In this document: positions 1-6,959 of the stretch, one piece after another | How the letters are laid out: the number at the start of each line of letters is the position of its first letter | Position numbering within the stretch: position 1 is the first letter of the stretch | NCBI GenBank assembly: GCA_910584115.1 | Contig: CAJTYN010000008.1 | Coordinates: forward strand, 1 to 39,045 | From: an uncultured Lachnospiraceae bacterium | GTDB taxonomy: Bacteria; Bacillota; Clostridia; Lachnospirales; Lachnospiraceae | Direction: 5' to 3' | DNA: 39,045 nucleotides | Notes under the pieces: generated by a model | Databases searched by the model: none | Seen by the model: only the letters and a program-made list of their open reading frames with translations | What the model was told of the DNA's origin: nothing | Translations under genes and position numbers: made by a program

Positions 1-128
1 ACAAGAAGGTAAAGAAGGGCAAGACCTACAGCTACCGTATACGTGCTTATAAAAAAGGAACAGGCAAAAATAAAAATGTCATCGCAAACGGAGTATACTC
101 CGCTATCAAGAAAGTAAAGATAAGATAA
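1..128 (+). CDS. C-terminal end of a fibronectin type III-like surface protein (partial)
   Basis: The frame beginning at base 3 is open from the window edge to a TAA at 126-128 and gives 41 residues. They include KKGKTYSYRIRAYKK and end in YSAIKKVKIR. The 'GKTYxYRIRAYK...YS..KKVKIR' pattern is the last two beta strands of a fibronectin type III domain as found at the C-termini of secreted clostridial cell-surface or polysaccharide-active proteins. Only the tail is visible, so catalytic or binding domains cannot be named. A terminator-like hairpin follows at 222-250. The family assignment rests on motif resemblance only. Confidence 0.6.
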   Translation, partial: KKVKKGKTYSYRIRAYKKGTGKNKNVIANGVYSAIKKVKIR

Positions 129-221
129 AGGGATGGCGTTAAATGTCCGCAGCATCCCAGAAAATGATATAAAACGTAATGATAAGAAATGTGTTGCAAA
201 ATTTAAAAAGATAAAAGAAGC

Positions 222-250
222 AGAGGGTGGCAGCAATGCCGCTCTTTTGC
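222..250 (+). terminator. probable terminator of the FN3-type gene
   Basis: AGAGGGTGGC (222-231), a 6-nt loop AGCAAT, then GCCGCTCT running into TTTTGC. The arms pair over about 10 bp with several G-T wobbles. It lies 94 bp after the stop codon of the FN3-type gene. Confidence 0.45.
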
Positions 251-251
251 T

Positions 252-434
252 TTACAAAGAAATGATCGGATCTATTTTAATTCTTATGTTTTTAATCCTT
301 CGATCAACTGTTCGCGCAAACATCTGCATAACGCCTGTGATCTTTATGACAAAATGATCCTTTGTCAGCATATCAAAGATCAGATCTTCGTCTTCCGTCT
401 GATCTATTTCGCTCTGTATCTTCCGGCTCTTTTC
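252..434 (-). pseudogene. possible remnant of a small-protein C-terminus
   Basis: On the minus strand a frame is open for 60 codons from a TAA at 435-437 to a TAA at 252-254. It encodes a soluble-looking, charged sequence that includes EDEDLIFDMLTKDHFVIK and ends RRIKNIRIKIDPIISL. There is no in-frame ATG with a ribosome binding site at its start, so if it was ever coding only the C-terminal part survives. I do not recognise the family. It could equally be chance, since the region is short. Confidence 0.2.
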
Positions 435-520
435 TTATACGCTGCCTACACCATCTCTACACCAGATCCATATCGGTATATGTTGACTATCGTGGATATA
501 CGGGGTATTTGAAAAAACCA

Positions 521-553
521 TCGCGATCCCCCCGGATCCCTTAAAGCGCTGTT
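521..553. repeat. fragment of the MITE-like repeat core
   Basis: TCGCGATCCCCCCGG followed by ATCCCTTAAAGCGCTGTT matches the core of the element at 38684-38914 (its bases 38815-38848) at about 28 of 33 positions with one gap. It is preceded by GTATTTGAAAAAACC (506-520), which resembles the terminal repeat GTGTTTGAAAACC. Probably a deletion derivative of the same family. Confidence 0.45.
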
Positions 554-635
554 TCTGATGTGCTTTTCTATCATCTGCAGATCCTGCAGGGAAGCCGGGA
601 CGGAAGGGGACGGTCGCTGGACAGACAGATCACAG

Positions 636-1241
636 TCAACGCTCCTCTTTACAATGCGTCGCCTGGCCGCGGACGGCTTGGATGGTCTGTATGGTGATCC
701 CGGCCACGGCCAGGACCGCTCCGAAGATCCAGATCTTCACATCCATCTCTTTTTCTAAAAGGACCGCGGCGGAGGATGCGGCAGTCAGTCCGCCTCCAAG
801 CGCCGTATTGAAGATCACGACCGGTTTTATGAAAGCCATGCCCAAAAGCCCCACGAGGATCCCGATGCCCAGACAGAGCATGAACCGGAGGATATCCTGG
901 GGCTGCAAGATCCAGCTGACCGCCGCCGACGCGATATCCGTACACAGCAGGAACACCCCCAGCCGATGGATCTGCACCGACGCGATCCCCAGCAGCAGAC
1001 CGCCCGCCAGGACAGCGCCCATCTGGATCAGCGGATCTTTGGTATAAAGGGTCACCAGCGCATAAGAGAGCAGCACCCCCAGATAGAACCCCGCCAGGCT
1101 GATCCAGGCCCTCATAAGCTGATACCCCAGAAAACAATTTAAAACACCGATGACCAGGACCACGCCCGCCGTATGCGGGCCGGACTGCAGACTGCCGAGC
1201 CCCTGCGCGACCCTGGATAGGATCTCCATCACTTTCTCCAT
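636..1241 (-). CDS. DUF4203-like (TM7S3/TM198-type) polytopic membrane protein
   Basis: 201 residues, almost entirely hydrophobic, with six to seven predicted membrane segments separated by very short loops. The pattern of Gly-rich helices (VIGVLNCFLGYQLMRAW, GILVGLLGMAFIKPVVIF, GALGGG-like stretch LGGGLTAASSAAVL) is that of the TM7S3/TM198-like (DUF4203) domain, whose function in bacteria is not established. The C-terminus is a short charged tail (CKEER). It lies 13 bp downstream of the transglutaminase-like lipoprotein on the same strand and is probably co-transcribed with it; whether the two cooperate at the membrane is unknown. The ribosome binding site before the ATG is modest (GGCGGTG). 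Confidence 0.6.
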   Translation of the reverse strand: MEKVMEILSRVAQGLGSLQSGPHTAGVVLVIGVLNCFLGYQLMRAWISLAGFYLGVLLSYALVTLYTKDPLIQMGAVLAGGLLLGIASVQIHRLGVFLLCTDIASAAVSWILQPQDILRFMLCLGIGILVGLLGMAFIKPVVIFNTALGGGLTAASSAAVLLEKEMDVKIWIFGAVLAVAGITIQTIQAVRGQATHCKEER

Positions 1242-1254
1242 ACACCACCGCCTG

Positions 1255-2409
1255 TCACATCATTATATACAAAGTCAACAGATCATCCATATTGCTGTAA
1301 TGGTATTCCACCTGGGGGATCCCCTGGATATCCATATAATACCGGGCCACCTCCTCGATCCGGCCGTTGGTCACCAGCTCCGTATACGCCGCCTGGTAAC
1401 TGTCCGGATCTGTGTATTTTACACGCATCAGATGGGCGCCCTGGCTGATCTGGCCGGTCAGGTAGCCATATAGGGTGTCCCAATCATAGCTGGAAAAACA
1501 GTTGCCGTTCAAGACATAATAATTGTAGTCCACAGCCGTACACTCCGGGAGGGAAAACTCCTCGTCCGGCCAGCAGATCTGGCTGTACTCCCCGGGAAAG
1601 GGCGCCAGATAGTCATAGAGAGGCACCGTGCCCCCCAGTCCCAGCAGATTCGGCTGATCCCCGTTGGTGGCGTCCACATAGTAATGCGCTCCATCTATAT
1701 CTACTATATTCCATGCATGTCCGCCGGATGACATCTTTGTCTCCCCCGACACATAGATGCTCTCCACTCCGAGCCGCTCCAGCAGATACTGGACCGCGCC
1801 CGCATATCCGGCACAGACCGCCTGCCTCCGCGCGAACACACCGGCGATATTCTGGTCGTCCTCATTGACCACATACTCCGTATTCCCGATCACATAGTCA
1901 TAGACCACCCGCACCTTGTCATAAGTGGCTGTGCCCTCCGGCAGCTGAGCCGCCACCTGCTGGTACGCCTGCTCCATGCTCCCCTGCACCGGCGCGGCCT
2001 CCTCCTGGGTATAGCCGTAGGAAGGCATGAAGACCGTATCCGCACTGTTGATGGTCTTATAATATGTCTCCCCGTTATGGACCCAGAAGAGTTCCTGATG
2101 GTCTTTTAAGAGCGCCCGGTAGGCTTTATCGATGGCATCGTTATCCGTATCCGTCAGCCGGATCTCTTTTTCAAAAGCCAGGATACCCGCCAGGAGCTGA
2201 CGGTAGGACCTTTTCTCATCCTGCGTCAACTGTTTGAAATAATACTCCTGGTGGACCCCGTCTGTCTCGGCCACCGGCTCCTCTGTCGGCGCAGGCGTCT
2301 GCGTCTCCCGCACAGCGGCGATCCGCTCCCGCACCACAGCGCATCCCCCCGTGCCCGCCAGCATGCCGGCCAGGAGGATCCACAGCATCCCCTTATAAGA
2401 TCTCTTCAT
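1255..2409 (-). CDS. lipoprotein with a transglutaminase-like (papain-fold) domain
   Basis: 384 residues. The N-terminus is a lipoprotein signal peptide (KRSYKGMLWILLAGMLAG) with a lipobox-type Cys at about residue 23, followed by a Pro/Thr/Glu-rich linker. The transglutaminase core is at about 165-250. The catalytic triad can be read: Cys199 in QAVCAGYA, His231 in GGHAWNIV and Asp246 in YYVDATNGD. Bacterial members are mostly surface proteins suspected of acting on peptides or peptide crosslinks; the substrate here is unknown. The C-terminal third has no recognised domain. It sits between queH (18 bp upstream) and a DUF4203-type membrane protein (13 bp downstream). The start is supported by AGGGGA upstream of the ATG. 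Confidence 0.75.
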   Translation of the reverse strand: MKRSYKGMLWILLAGMLAGTGGCAVVRERIAAVRETQTPAPTEEPVAETDGVHQEYYFKQLTQDEKRSYRQLLAGILAFEKEIRLTDTDNDAIDKAYRALLKDHQELFWVHNGETYYKTINSADTVFMPSYGYTQEEAAPVQGSMEQAYQQVAAQLPEGTATYDKVRVVYDYVIGNTEYVVNEDDQNIAGVFARRQAVCAGYAGAVQYLLERLGVESIYVSGETKMSSGGHAWNIVDIDGAHYYVDATNGDQPNLLGLGGTVPLYDYLAPFPGEYSQICWPDEEFSLPECTAVDYNYYVLNGNCFSSYDWDTLYGYLTGQISQGAHLMRVKYTDPDSYQAAYTELVTNGRIEEVARYYMDIQGIPQVEYHYSNMDDLLTLYIMM

Positions 2410-2427
2410 AAATGTTTCCCCTGATCT

Positions 2428-3039
2428 TTATCCTCTCCTCGAAAAAATACAGCCGCAATGATCCTGCCTGTACAGATGATACTGGGCGGACAGTTCCACC
2501 GAACGGCTGTAGCCGCCGCGTTTCTTAAAATCAGACGGCAGATAGGCGACTCCCCATTCCTGCCCTGCCTGCTCTCCGATCTCTCCCAGTTTCTGCGCGT
2601 CTTTTAACGGGCTGATGCTCAGTGTCGTGGTAAAATAGTCATACGCCCCCTCTTTCGCCACCGCAGCAGCCTCATTGAGACGCAGACGGTAACAGACATG
2701 GCACCGCTCCCGCCCTTCCGGCAGGTCCTCCAGTCCCCTGACCGCCTCGTAAAACCGCTCCGGCTCGTACTTCCCTTCCTGAAAAGTCACCGGATGCTCA
2801 AAGGGCATCTCCCGGATCAGTCGCCGCTGCTCCTCCAGCCGCTGACGGTACTCCTCCTCCGGCGCGATGTTCGGATCATAGTAAAACACCGTGATCTGAA
2901 AATATCTTGACAGGTATTCCAATACGTAGCTGCTGCAGGGCGCACAGCAGCTGTGCAGCAAGAGCCTGGGCACTTCCCGGGTCTTTTCCAGTTCCTTTAA
3001 GATCTTATCCAGCCGGATCTGATAGTTTATCTTATTCAT
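2428..3039 (-). CDS. queH: epoxyqueuosine reductase QueH
   Basis: 203 residues from the chosen ATG. QueH reduces epoxyqueuosine to queuosine in the wobble base of tRNAs with GUN anticodons; it is unrelated in sequence to the cobalamin-dependent QueG. Family marks seen: the N-terminal LLLHSCCAPCSSYVLEYL with the CC..C cluster, FYYDPNIAPEEEYRQR, the ERCHVCYRLRL Cys pair, and a C-terminal CGC. These Cys residues hold the iron-sulfur and metal centres in the family. An upstream in-frame ATG at 3082-3084 was rejected because it lies inside the trpS terminator hairpin and has no ribosome binding site; the chosen start has GGAGGG upstream, though at a long distance (about 17 nt). Confidence 0.88.
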   Translation of the reverse strand: MNKINYQIRLDKILKELEKTREVPRLLLHSCCAPCSSYVLEYLSRYFQITVFYYDPNIAPEEEYRQRLEEQRRLIREMPFEHPVTFQEGKYEPERFYEAVRGLEDLPEGRERCHVCYRLRLNEAAAVAKEGAYDYFTTTLSISPLKDAQKLGEIGEQAGQEWGVAYLPSDFKKRGGYSRSVELSAQYHLYRQDHCGCIFSRRG

Positions 3040-3063
3040 ATCGTATCTCTTTTTTCCCTCCGA

Positions 3064-3099
3064 TAAAAAGCAGCCCATTATCATCGCAATAATGGACTG
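3064..3099 (-). terminator. rho-independent terminator of trpS
   Basis: On the minus strand CAGTCCATTAT and ATAATGGGCTG form an 11-bp stem (one G-T pair) around a 7-nt loop, followed at once by CTTTTTAT. It lies just downstream of trpS and upstream of queH, so queH expression would need read-through or its own start. Confidence 0.75.
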
Positions 3100-3117
3100 G
3101 CCGTAAACAATGCTGTA

Positions 3118-4122
3118 CTATGATATCCGCACGGGAAAACCGACTTTCTTCTGCACCTTCCGGAGTGTCTTCATCGCGTGATAGCTGGCTCTCTGTGCAT
3201 TTTCCTTGATCGCCAGGTCCACATAAGCCTTGTCTTTCTCCAGACGGGCCACTTCCTCCTGCAGGGGCTTTAAGACAGAGACGACTGCCTCCCCCACTGC
3301 CATTTTAAAGTCGCCGTATCCCCTGCCGTCAAACTCCCGCACCACATCTTCCGGTGTCTTCCCCGTGCAGGCGCTGTAGATATCGATCAGGTTCTTGATC
3401 CCGGGCTGCTCATCCCTGTACAGGATCGTGCCTTCCGAATCCGTGACCGCGCGTTTGCATTTGCGCAGGATCGTATCCGGGTCGTCTAAGAGATAGATGC
3501 TCCCGTTGGGATTTTCATCCGACTTCGACATCTTCTTCGCGGGATCTTGCAGGCTCATGATCTTCGCTCCCACTTTCCCGATGTAAGGCTCCGGGATCGT
3601 GAAGACGTCCCCGTAGAGATTATTGAAGCGCTCGGCGATATCCCGGGTCAGCTCCAGATGCTGCTTCTGGTCCACCCCTACCGGGACCACGTCCGCCTGG
3701 TAGAGCAGGATATCCGCCGCCATCAGCACCGGGTAGGTAAAGAGCCCGGCGTTGATGTTATCCCCATGTTTGGCCGCTTTGTCCTTAAATTGTGTCATCC
3801 TGTTCAGTTCGCCCATATACGTAAAACAGCTCAAGATCCAGGCAAGCTCCGCATGGCCGGATACATGGGACTGATAATACAGGCAGTTCGCCTTCGGATC
3901 CAGCCCCGCGGCGATGTAGATGGTCAGGAGTTTCCTCGCCCTCTGACGCAGCGTCGATGGATCCTGGCGTATGGTGATGGAGTGCATATCCACCACGCTG
4001 TAGAAACATTCATATTCATCACTCAACGTCACCCAGTTCTTCAGAGCGCCCAGGTAGTTCCCCAATGTGAGGTTCCCGGTGGCCTGCATACCGCTGAATA
4101 ACACTTTTTTTCCATTGATCAT
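3118..4122 (-). CDS. trpS: tryptophan--tRNA ligase
   Basis: 334 residues, the usual length for bacterial TrpS, a class I aminoacyl-tRNA synthetase that charges tRNA-Trp in the cytosol. The N-terminus LFSGMQATGNLTLGNYLGA contains the HIGH-type motif in the TGNLTLGN form typical of TrpS. KKMSKSDENP is the KMSKS loop. MGELNRMTQFKDK and GVDQKQHLELTRDIAERFN are further TrpS signatures. An AGGAGG box lies upstream of the ATG. It has its own promoter and terminator, so it is a monocistronic insert between sigE and queH. No tryptophan T-box is visible in its short leader. Confidence 0.97.
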   Translation of the reverse strand: MINGKKVLFSGMQATGNLTLGNYLGALKNWVTLSDEYECFYSVVDMHSITIRQDPSTLRQRARKLLTIYIAAGLDPKANCLYYQSHVSGHAELAWILSCFTYMGELNRMTQFKDKAAKHGDNINAGLFTYPVLMAADILLYQADVVPVGVDQKQHLELTRDIAERFNNLYGDVFTIPEPYIGKVGAKIMSLQDPAKKMSKSDENPNGSIYLLDDPDTILRKCKRAVTDSEGTILYRDEQPGIKNLIDIYSACTGKTPEDVVREFDGRGYGDFKMAVGEAVVSVLKPLQEEVARLEKDKAYVDLAIKENAQRASYHAMKTLRKVQKKVGFPVRIS

Positions 4123-4141
4123 AGATCCGATATCCTCCTAT

Positions 4142-4182
4142 CTGGTGTTCCCTATTATACACCAGAAAAAGGATATTGAAAA
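4142..4182 (-). promoter_or_regulatory. trpS promoter with small hairpin
   Basis: TTTTCA (4177-4182), 17-bp spacer, TATAAT (4154-4159) on the minus strand. The -10 lies in the 5' arm and loop of a 7-bp inverted repeat (CTGGTGT/ACACCAG, 4142-4165). The -35 is a weak match. Confidence 0.5.
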
Positions 4183-4187
4183 GTGAT

Positions 4188-4925
4188 TTATTCATATCTC
4201 ACGATCTCTTTTTTCAGCCGCTTGATGATCCGTTTCTCCAGCCTGGATATGTACGATTGGGAGATCCCCAGAAGGTCGGCCACTTCTTTTTGCGTCTTCT
4301 CTTTCATATCCGGCGCGTAGAGGCCGAACCGCAGCTTGATGATCGTCTGCTCCCGGTCGTTGAGCCGGGCGATGGCTTTCCCTAAGAGGGTCTTTTCCAC
4401 CTCCTGCTCGATGTCCCGGTAGATCACGTCCTCGTCGGTGCCCAGTATATCGGAGAGGAGGAGCTCATTGCCGTCCCAGTCCACGTTCAGCGGTTCGTCG
4501 ATGGAGACTTCCATCTTCGTCTTATTGTTCCGGCGCAGGTACATGAGGATCTCGTTCTCGATGCAGCGGGAGGCGTAGGTGGCCAGTTTGATCTTTTTGA
4601 CCGGATCGAAGGTGTTGATCGCCTTGATCAGCCCGATCGTCCCGATGGAGATCAGGTCCTCCACGCCCACGCCCGTGTTGTCGAATTTCTTGGCGATGTA
4701 GACCACCAGCCGCAGATTATGTTCGATCAGTGTGGATCTTGCTTCTTTTTCCTGTTCCGTCCCCAGTTCATTGATGAAAGCCGCTTCCTTCTCCGGATCC
4801 AGCGGTGCGGGAAGGACGTCGCTGCCCCCGATGTAATAGACTTCCCGAGGCTTGTGAAAGACCATATTTGAAAATCTGGGGATCACTGATACTGGATAAG
4901 TCTTGGCTGCTGCTCTTACATTCAT
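4188..4925 (-). CDS. sigE: RNA polymerase sporulation sigma factor SigE (pro-sigma-E)
   Basis: 245 residues. SigE drives early mother-cell gene expression during endospore formation. The protein aligns throughout with known SigE: EVYYIGGSDVLPAPL at the processing boundary, NLRLVVYIAKKFDNTGVG, EDLISIGTIGLIKAINTFDP, ATYASRCIENEILMYLRRNN (region 2) and the C-terminal helix-turn-helix VADLLGISQSYISRLEKRI (region 4). About 28 residues precede YYIGG, matching the inhibitory pro-sequence that SpoIIGA removes. The ATG at 4923-4925 has GGAGGAGC upstream; longer in-frame starts run into spoIIGA and lack similarity. Usually sigG follows in Firmicutes, but here trpS does. Confidence 0.97.
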   Translation of the reverse strand: MNVRAAAKTYPVSVIPRFSNMVFHKPREVYYIGGSDVLPAPLDPEKEAAFINELGTEQEKEARSTLIEHNLRLVVYIAKKFDNTGVGVEDLISIGTIGLIKAINTFDPVKKIKLATYASRCIENEILMYLRRNNKTKMEVSIDEPLNVDWDGNELLLSDILGTDEDVIYRDIEQEVEKTLLGKAIARLNDREQTIIKLRFGLYAPDMKEKTQKEVADLLGISQSYISRLEKRIIKRLKKEIVRYE

Positions 4926-4966
4926 ATTTATGCTCCTCCTGTCAAACTCTGACTTCTTAGATGATG

Positions 4967-5824
4967 TCACACGATCTTCCCGTTCAGGATGATCTGGTAT
5001 CTTCCCCTTGGATGAAAAGGCGTTTTCGAGACGGCCAGCACCGGATGATACACATAGATGAGCTGTTCTCCCCTGTAAATACACATCTCATCGATCATCA
5101 CCGCCGGGAGCGTCCCTTTCTGGCCGCCTACACTGCTAAAGACGATCACATGGGGCCGCAGGCTCTCCCACAGCGCTCCGCAAGGCGCCGCCCCCGTCTC
5201 ATCCATCTCCCACAGTCCCGCCAAGAGCTCGGCGGGCAGCAGCGTTTCCAGCACTCGTTCTTCCACGATGGATACCGGCTTGTTGGTGAGCGGGTCCGTC
5301 AGGAGATTTCCCGTATCGTAAAATCCCGCCGCGTCCGCGCTCTTCCCCTGCACACACATGCGCACCCGGCAGATCGTCTCCCCCCTGCTGCTCCATTTCC
5401 TGTATCCCTGGACGCTGAGAGAGAGGAGGACGTACGTGATCCCCGTAAAGAGTAAAAAGGATCCAAAGCGCCTATCCTCAGCCCCGGGGAGCACATCCCA
5501 GAGGCCGCCGCATAAAAAAGCCAGTATGTAGAGTGCGGCCGTCGTCCGCGCCAGCATGCTCTTTTTCTGGCCGCAGCCGACTCTCGCCATGGCCGCGGCC
5601 GTCAGCACGTGCAGCGCGATGACGGCCGGATGTCCGTTCTCTATTGGTATGATCACGGATAGGGTCAGGATCAGACAGGAGGACAAGGCGCCGATGAGGG
5701 CGCCCAAGAGACTTTTGTGCCAGACGGCACGGATGCCTAAGAGCATCCCCGTCAGGCGGAGCAAGACGAGATCCATCAAGAAATTTGTCACAAAAACCAT
5801 ATCTATGTAAATTTCCCGGTACAA
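4967..5824 (-). CDS. spoIIGA: sporulation sigma-E factor-processing peptidase SpoIIGA (TTG start)
   Basis: 285 residues. SpoIIGA is the membrane protease of the developing mother cell that cleaves pro-sigma-E after a signal from the forespore. About five membrane helices fill the first 140 residues, followed by a soluble aspartic protease-like domain with GFYDTGNLLTDPLTNKPV (catalytic Asp about residue 170), the D-T/S-G-N motif of the family. The start is taken as TTG at 5822-5824: GGAGGG lies 6 nt upstream and the resulting N-terminus (YREIYIDMVFVTNF) matches the short family N-terminus (KIYLDVIWLLNF type). The upstream ATG frame adds 21 residues without similarity. sigE follows after 41 bp. 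Confidence 0.93.
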   Translation of the reverse strand: MYREIYIDMVFVTNFLMDLVLLRLTGMLLGIRAVWHKSLLGALIGALSSCLILTLSVIIPIENGHPAVIALHVLTAAAMARVGCGQKKSMLARTTAALYILAFLCGGLWDVLPGAEDRRFGSFLLFTGITYVLLSLSVQGYRKWSSRGETICRVRMCVQGKSADAAGFYDTGNLLTDPLTNKPVSIVEERVLETLLPAELLAGLWEMDETGAAPCGALWESLRPHVIVFSSVGGQKGTLPAVMIDEMCIYRGEQLIYVYHPVLAVSKTPFHPRGRYQIILNGKIV

Positions 5825-5885
5825 AAAAAGCCCTCCATGACCCTGTGCGTTACCCGACTTTTGTTTGTCTTTGTTCGTGTAACAC

Positions 5886-5918
5886 ATTATAGGTCATAAG
5901 GGCTTGGAAATTTGTCAA
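5886..5918 (-). promoter_or_regulatory. spoIIG-type promoter with 21-bp spacer and Spo0A-like box
   Basis: Minus strand TTGACA (5913-5918), 21-bp spacer, TATAAT (5886-5891), about 55 nt before the spoIIGA TTG. The -35 overlaps TGTCAAA (5913-5919, plus strand), one mismatch from the Spo0A box TGTCGAA. A second half-match, GCTCGAA, lies at 5945-5951. The spoIIG promoter of Bacillus subtilis is known for an over-long spacer (22 bp) activated by Spo0A~P. Confidence 0.6.
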
Positions 5919-6008
5919 AATAAGGACGTACCTTTTCAGAACTTTTCGAGCGTCTTCGCGTGTTTTTTACATTTTCAGCAGTTTTGCCTTGATACTTCCA
6001 GCCATTTC

Positions 6009-6038
6009 TTGACATCTCCTATGAAGATAATTTATGAT
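6009..6038 (+). promoter_or_regulatory. sigma-A promoter of aroE
   Basis: TTGACA (6009-6014), 18-bp spacer, TATGAT (6033-6038), 38 bp before the aroE ATG. GGAGG at 6060-6064 is the ribosome binding site. Confidence 0.7.
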
Positions 6039-6075
6039 GGTAAGATAAAGATGAACATCGGAGGATAGATGAATT

Positions 6076-6951
6076 ATGAATATACCGATCACCGGCCGCA
6101 CCCGGCTCGTAGGGCTTCTGGGAAGTCCTGTCGCACACAGCATCTCCCCGCGGATGCACAATGAGAGTTTCCGTTACTGGGGTCTGGACTATGTATATCT
6201 GTGTTTTGACGTAAAAGAAGAAGCCCTGCCCAGCGCCGTCGAGGGCCTAAAGACTTTAAAGATACGCGGCTTCAACCTGACCATGCCCTGCAAGAATGCG
6301 ATGGTGGGCTTATGCGACGCGCTCTCACCCGCCGCCCGCCTGATGAACGCCGTCAATACGGTGGTCAATGAGGACGGATATCTGACCGGGCATAATACGG
6401 ACGGCATCGGATTCGTCCGCGCTCTGGAGGATGCCGGGCATACGCTCCGCGGCAAGACCATGACGCTCTTAGGCGCCGGAGGAGCCTCCACGGCCATCTG
6501 TGTCCAATCCGCCCTGGACGGAGCCGAGGCCATCCACGTCTTCGCCCGCTCCACCAGCCGTTTCTGGCCCCGGATGGAGGAACTGACGAGAGAACTCGCC
6601 CGCTCCTGCCCCTGCCGGGTGACCCTGACCGACCAGGCCGACCAGGATGCGCTCAGGAAAGCCCTGGACGAGAGCCAGATCCTCGTAAACGGCACATCCG
6701 TGGGCATGGCGCCGGATACGGACGCGTCACTGATCACCGATCCAGCATTTCTCCATCCGGATCTGGTGGTCTTCGACGCGATCTATGACCCCCGCCAGAC
6801 CCGGCTCTTAAGGCTGGCGACAGAGGCCGGCTGCCCCACCTGCAACGGGCTTTATATGCTGCTGTACCAGGGCGCGGAGGCTTTCTCTTTATGGACCGGG
6901 CATGAGATGCCGGTCGAGCACATCAAAGCCTGCTGTTTTGATACCCTTTAA
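6076..6951 (+). CDS. aroE: shikimate dehydrogenase (AroE/YdiB family)
   Basis: 291 residues, close to the usual 270-290. It catalyses NADP(H)- or NAD(H)-dependent interconversion of 3-dehydroshikimate and shikimate in the aromatic amino acid pathway. The substrate-binding SPVAHSISPRMHNESF motif is at about 18-32, the catalytic Lys73 lies in GFNLTMPCK, and the Asp of GHNTDGIGF follows. The nucleotide-binding GAGGAS loop is at about 134-139 and FARS follows the second strand. NGLYMLLYQGAEAF is the C-terminal signature. TMPCK instead of T(I/V)P(H/F)K and the length lean to the YdiB-like branch that may also accept quinate; this is inference. It is transcribed alone and converges on thrS with 8 bp between them. 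Confidence 0.93.
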   Translation: MNIPITGRTRLVGLLGSPVAHSISPRMHNESFRYWGLDYVYLCFDVKEEALPSAVEGLKTLKIRGFNLTMPCKNAMVGLCDALSPAARLMNAVNTVVNEDGYLTGHNTDGIGFVRALEDAGHTLRGKTMTLLGAGGASTAICVQSALDGAEAIHVFARSTSRFWPRMEELTRELARSCPCRVTLTDQADQDALRKALDESQILVNGTSVGMAPDTDASLITDPAFLHPDLVVFDAIYDPRQTRLLRLATEAGCPTCNGLYMLLYQGAEAFSLWTGHEMPVEHIKACCFDTL

Positions 6952-6959
6952 AAGACATT

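Larger units (their letters stand above)
129..635. other. intergenic region of about 500 bp with no convincing intact gene
   Basis: Short plus-strand frames at 133-357 and 362-544 lack ribosome binding sites and resemble no protein. The stretch holds a terminator-like hairpin (222-250), a minus-strand open segment that may be a gene remnant (252-434) and a fragment of the repeat core seen at 38815-38848 (521-553). Its left part is A+T-richer than the flanking genes. Confidence 0.5.

Noticed and set aside
133..544. two short plus-strand frames (133-357 and 362-544) as possible small genes
   Set aside because: No ribosome binding sites. The first runs through the terminator hairpin of the upstream gene and the second into the repeat fragment; neither product looks like a protein.
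4926..5084. 53-codon N-terminal extension of sigE
   Set aside because: It overlaps spoIIGA and lacks similarity; the ATG at 4925 has a ribosome binding site and gives the usual pro-sequence length.
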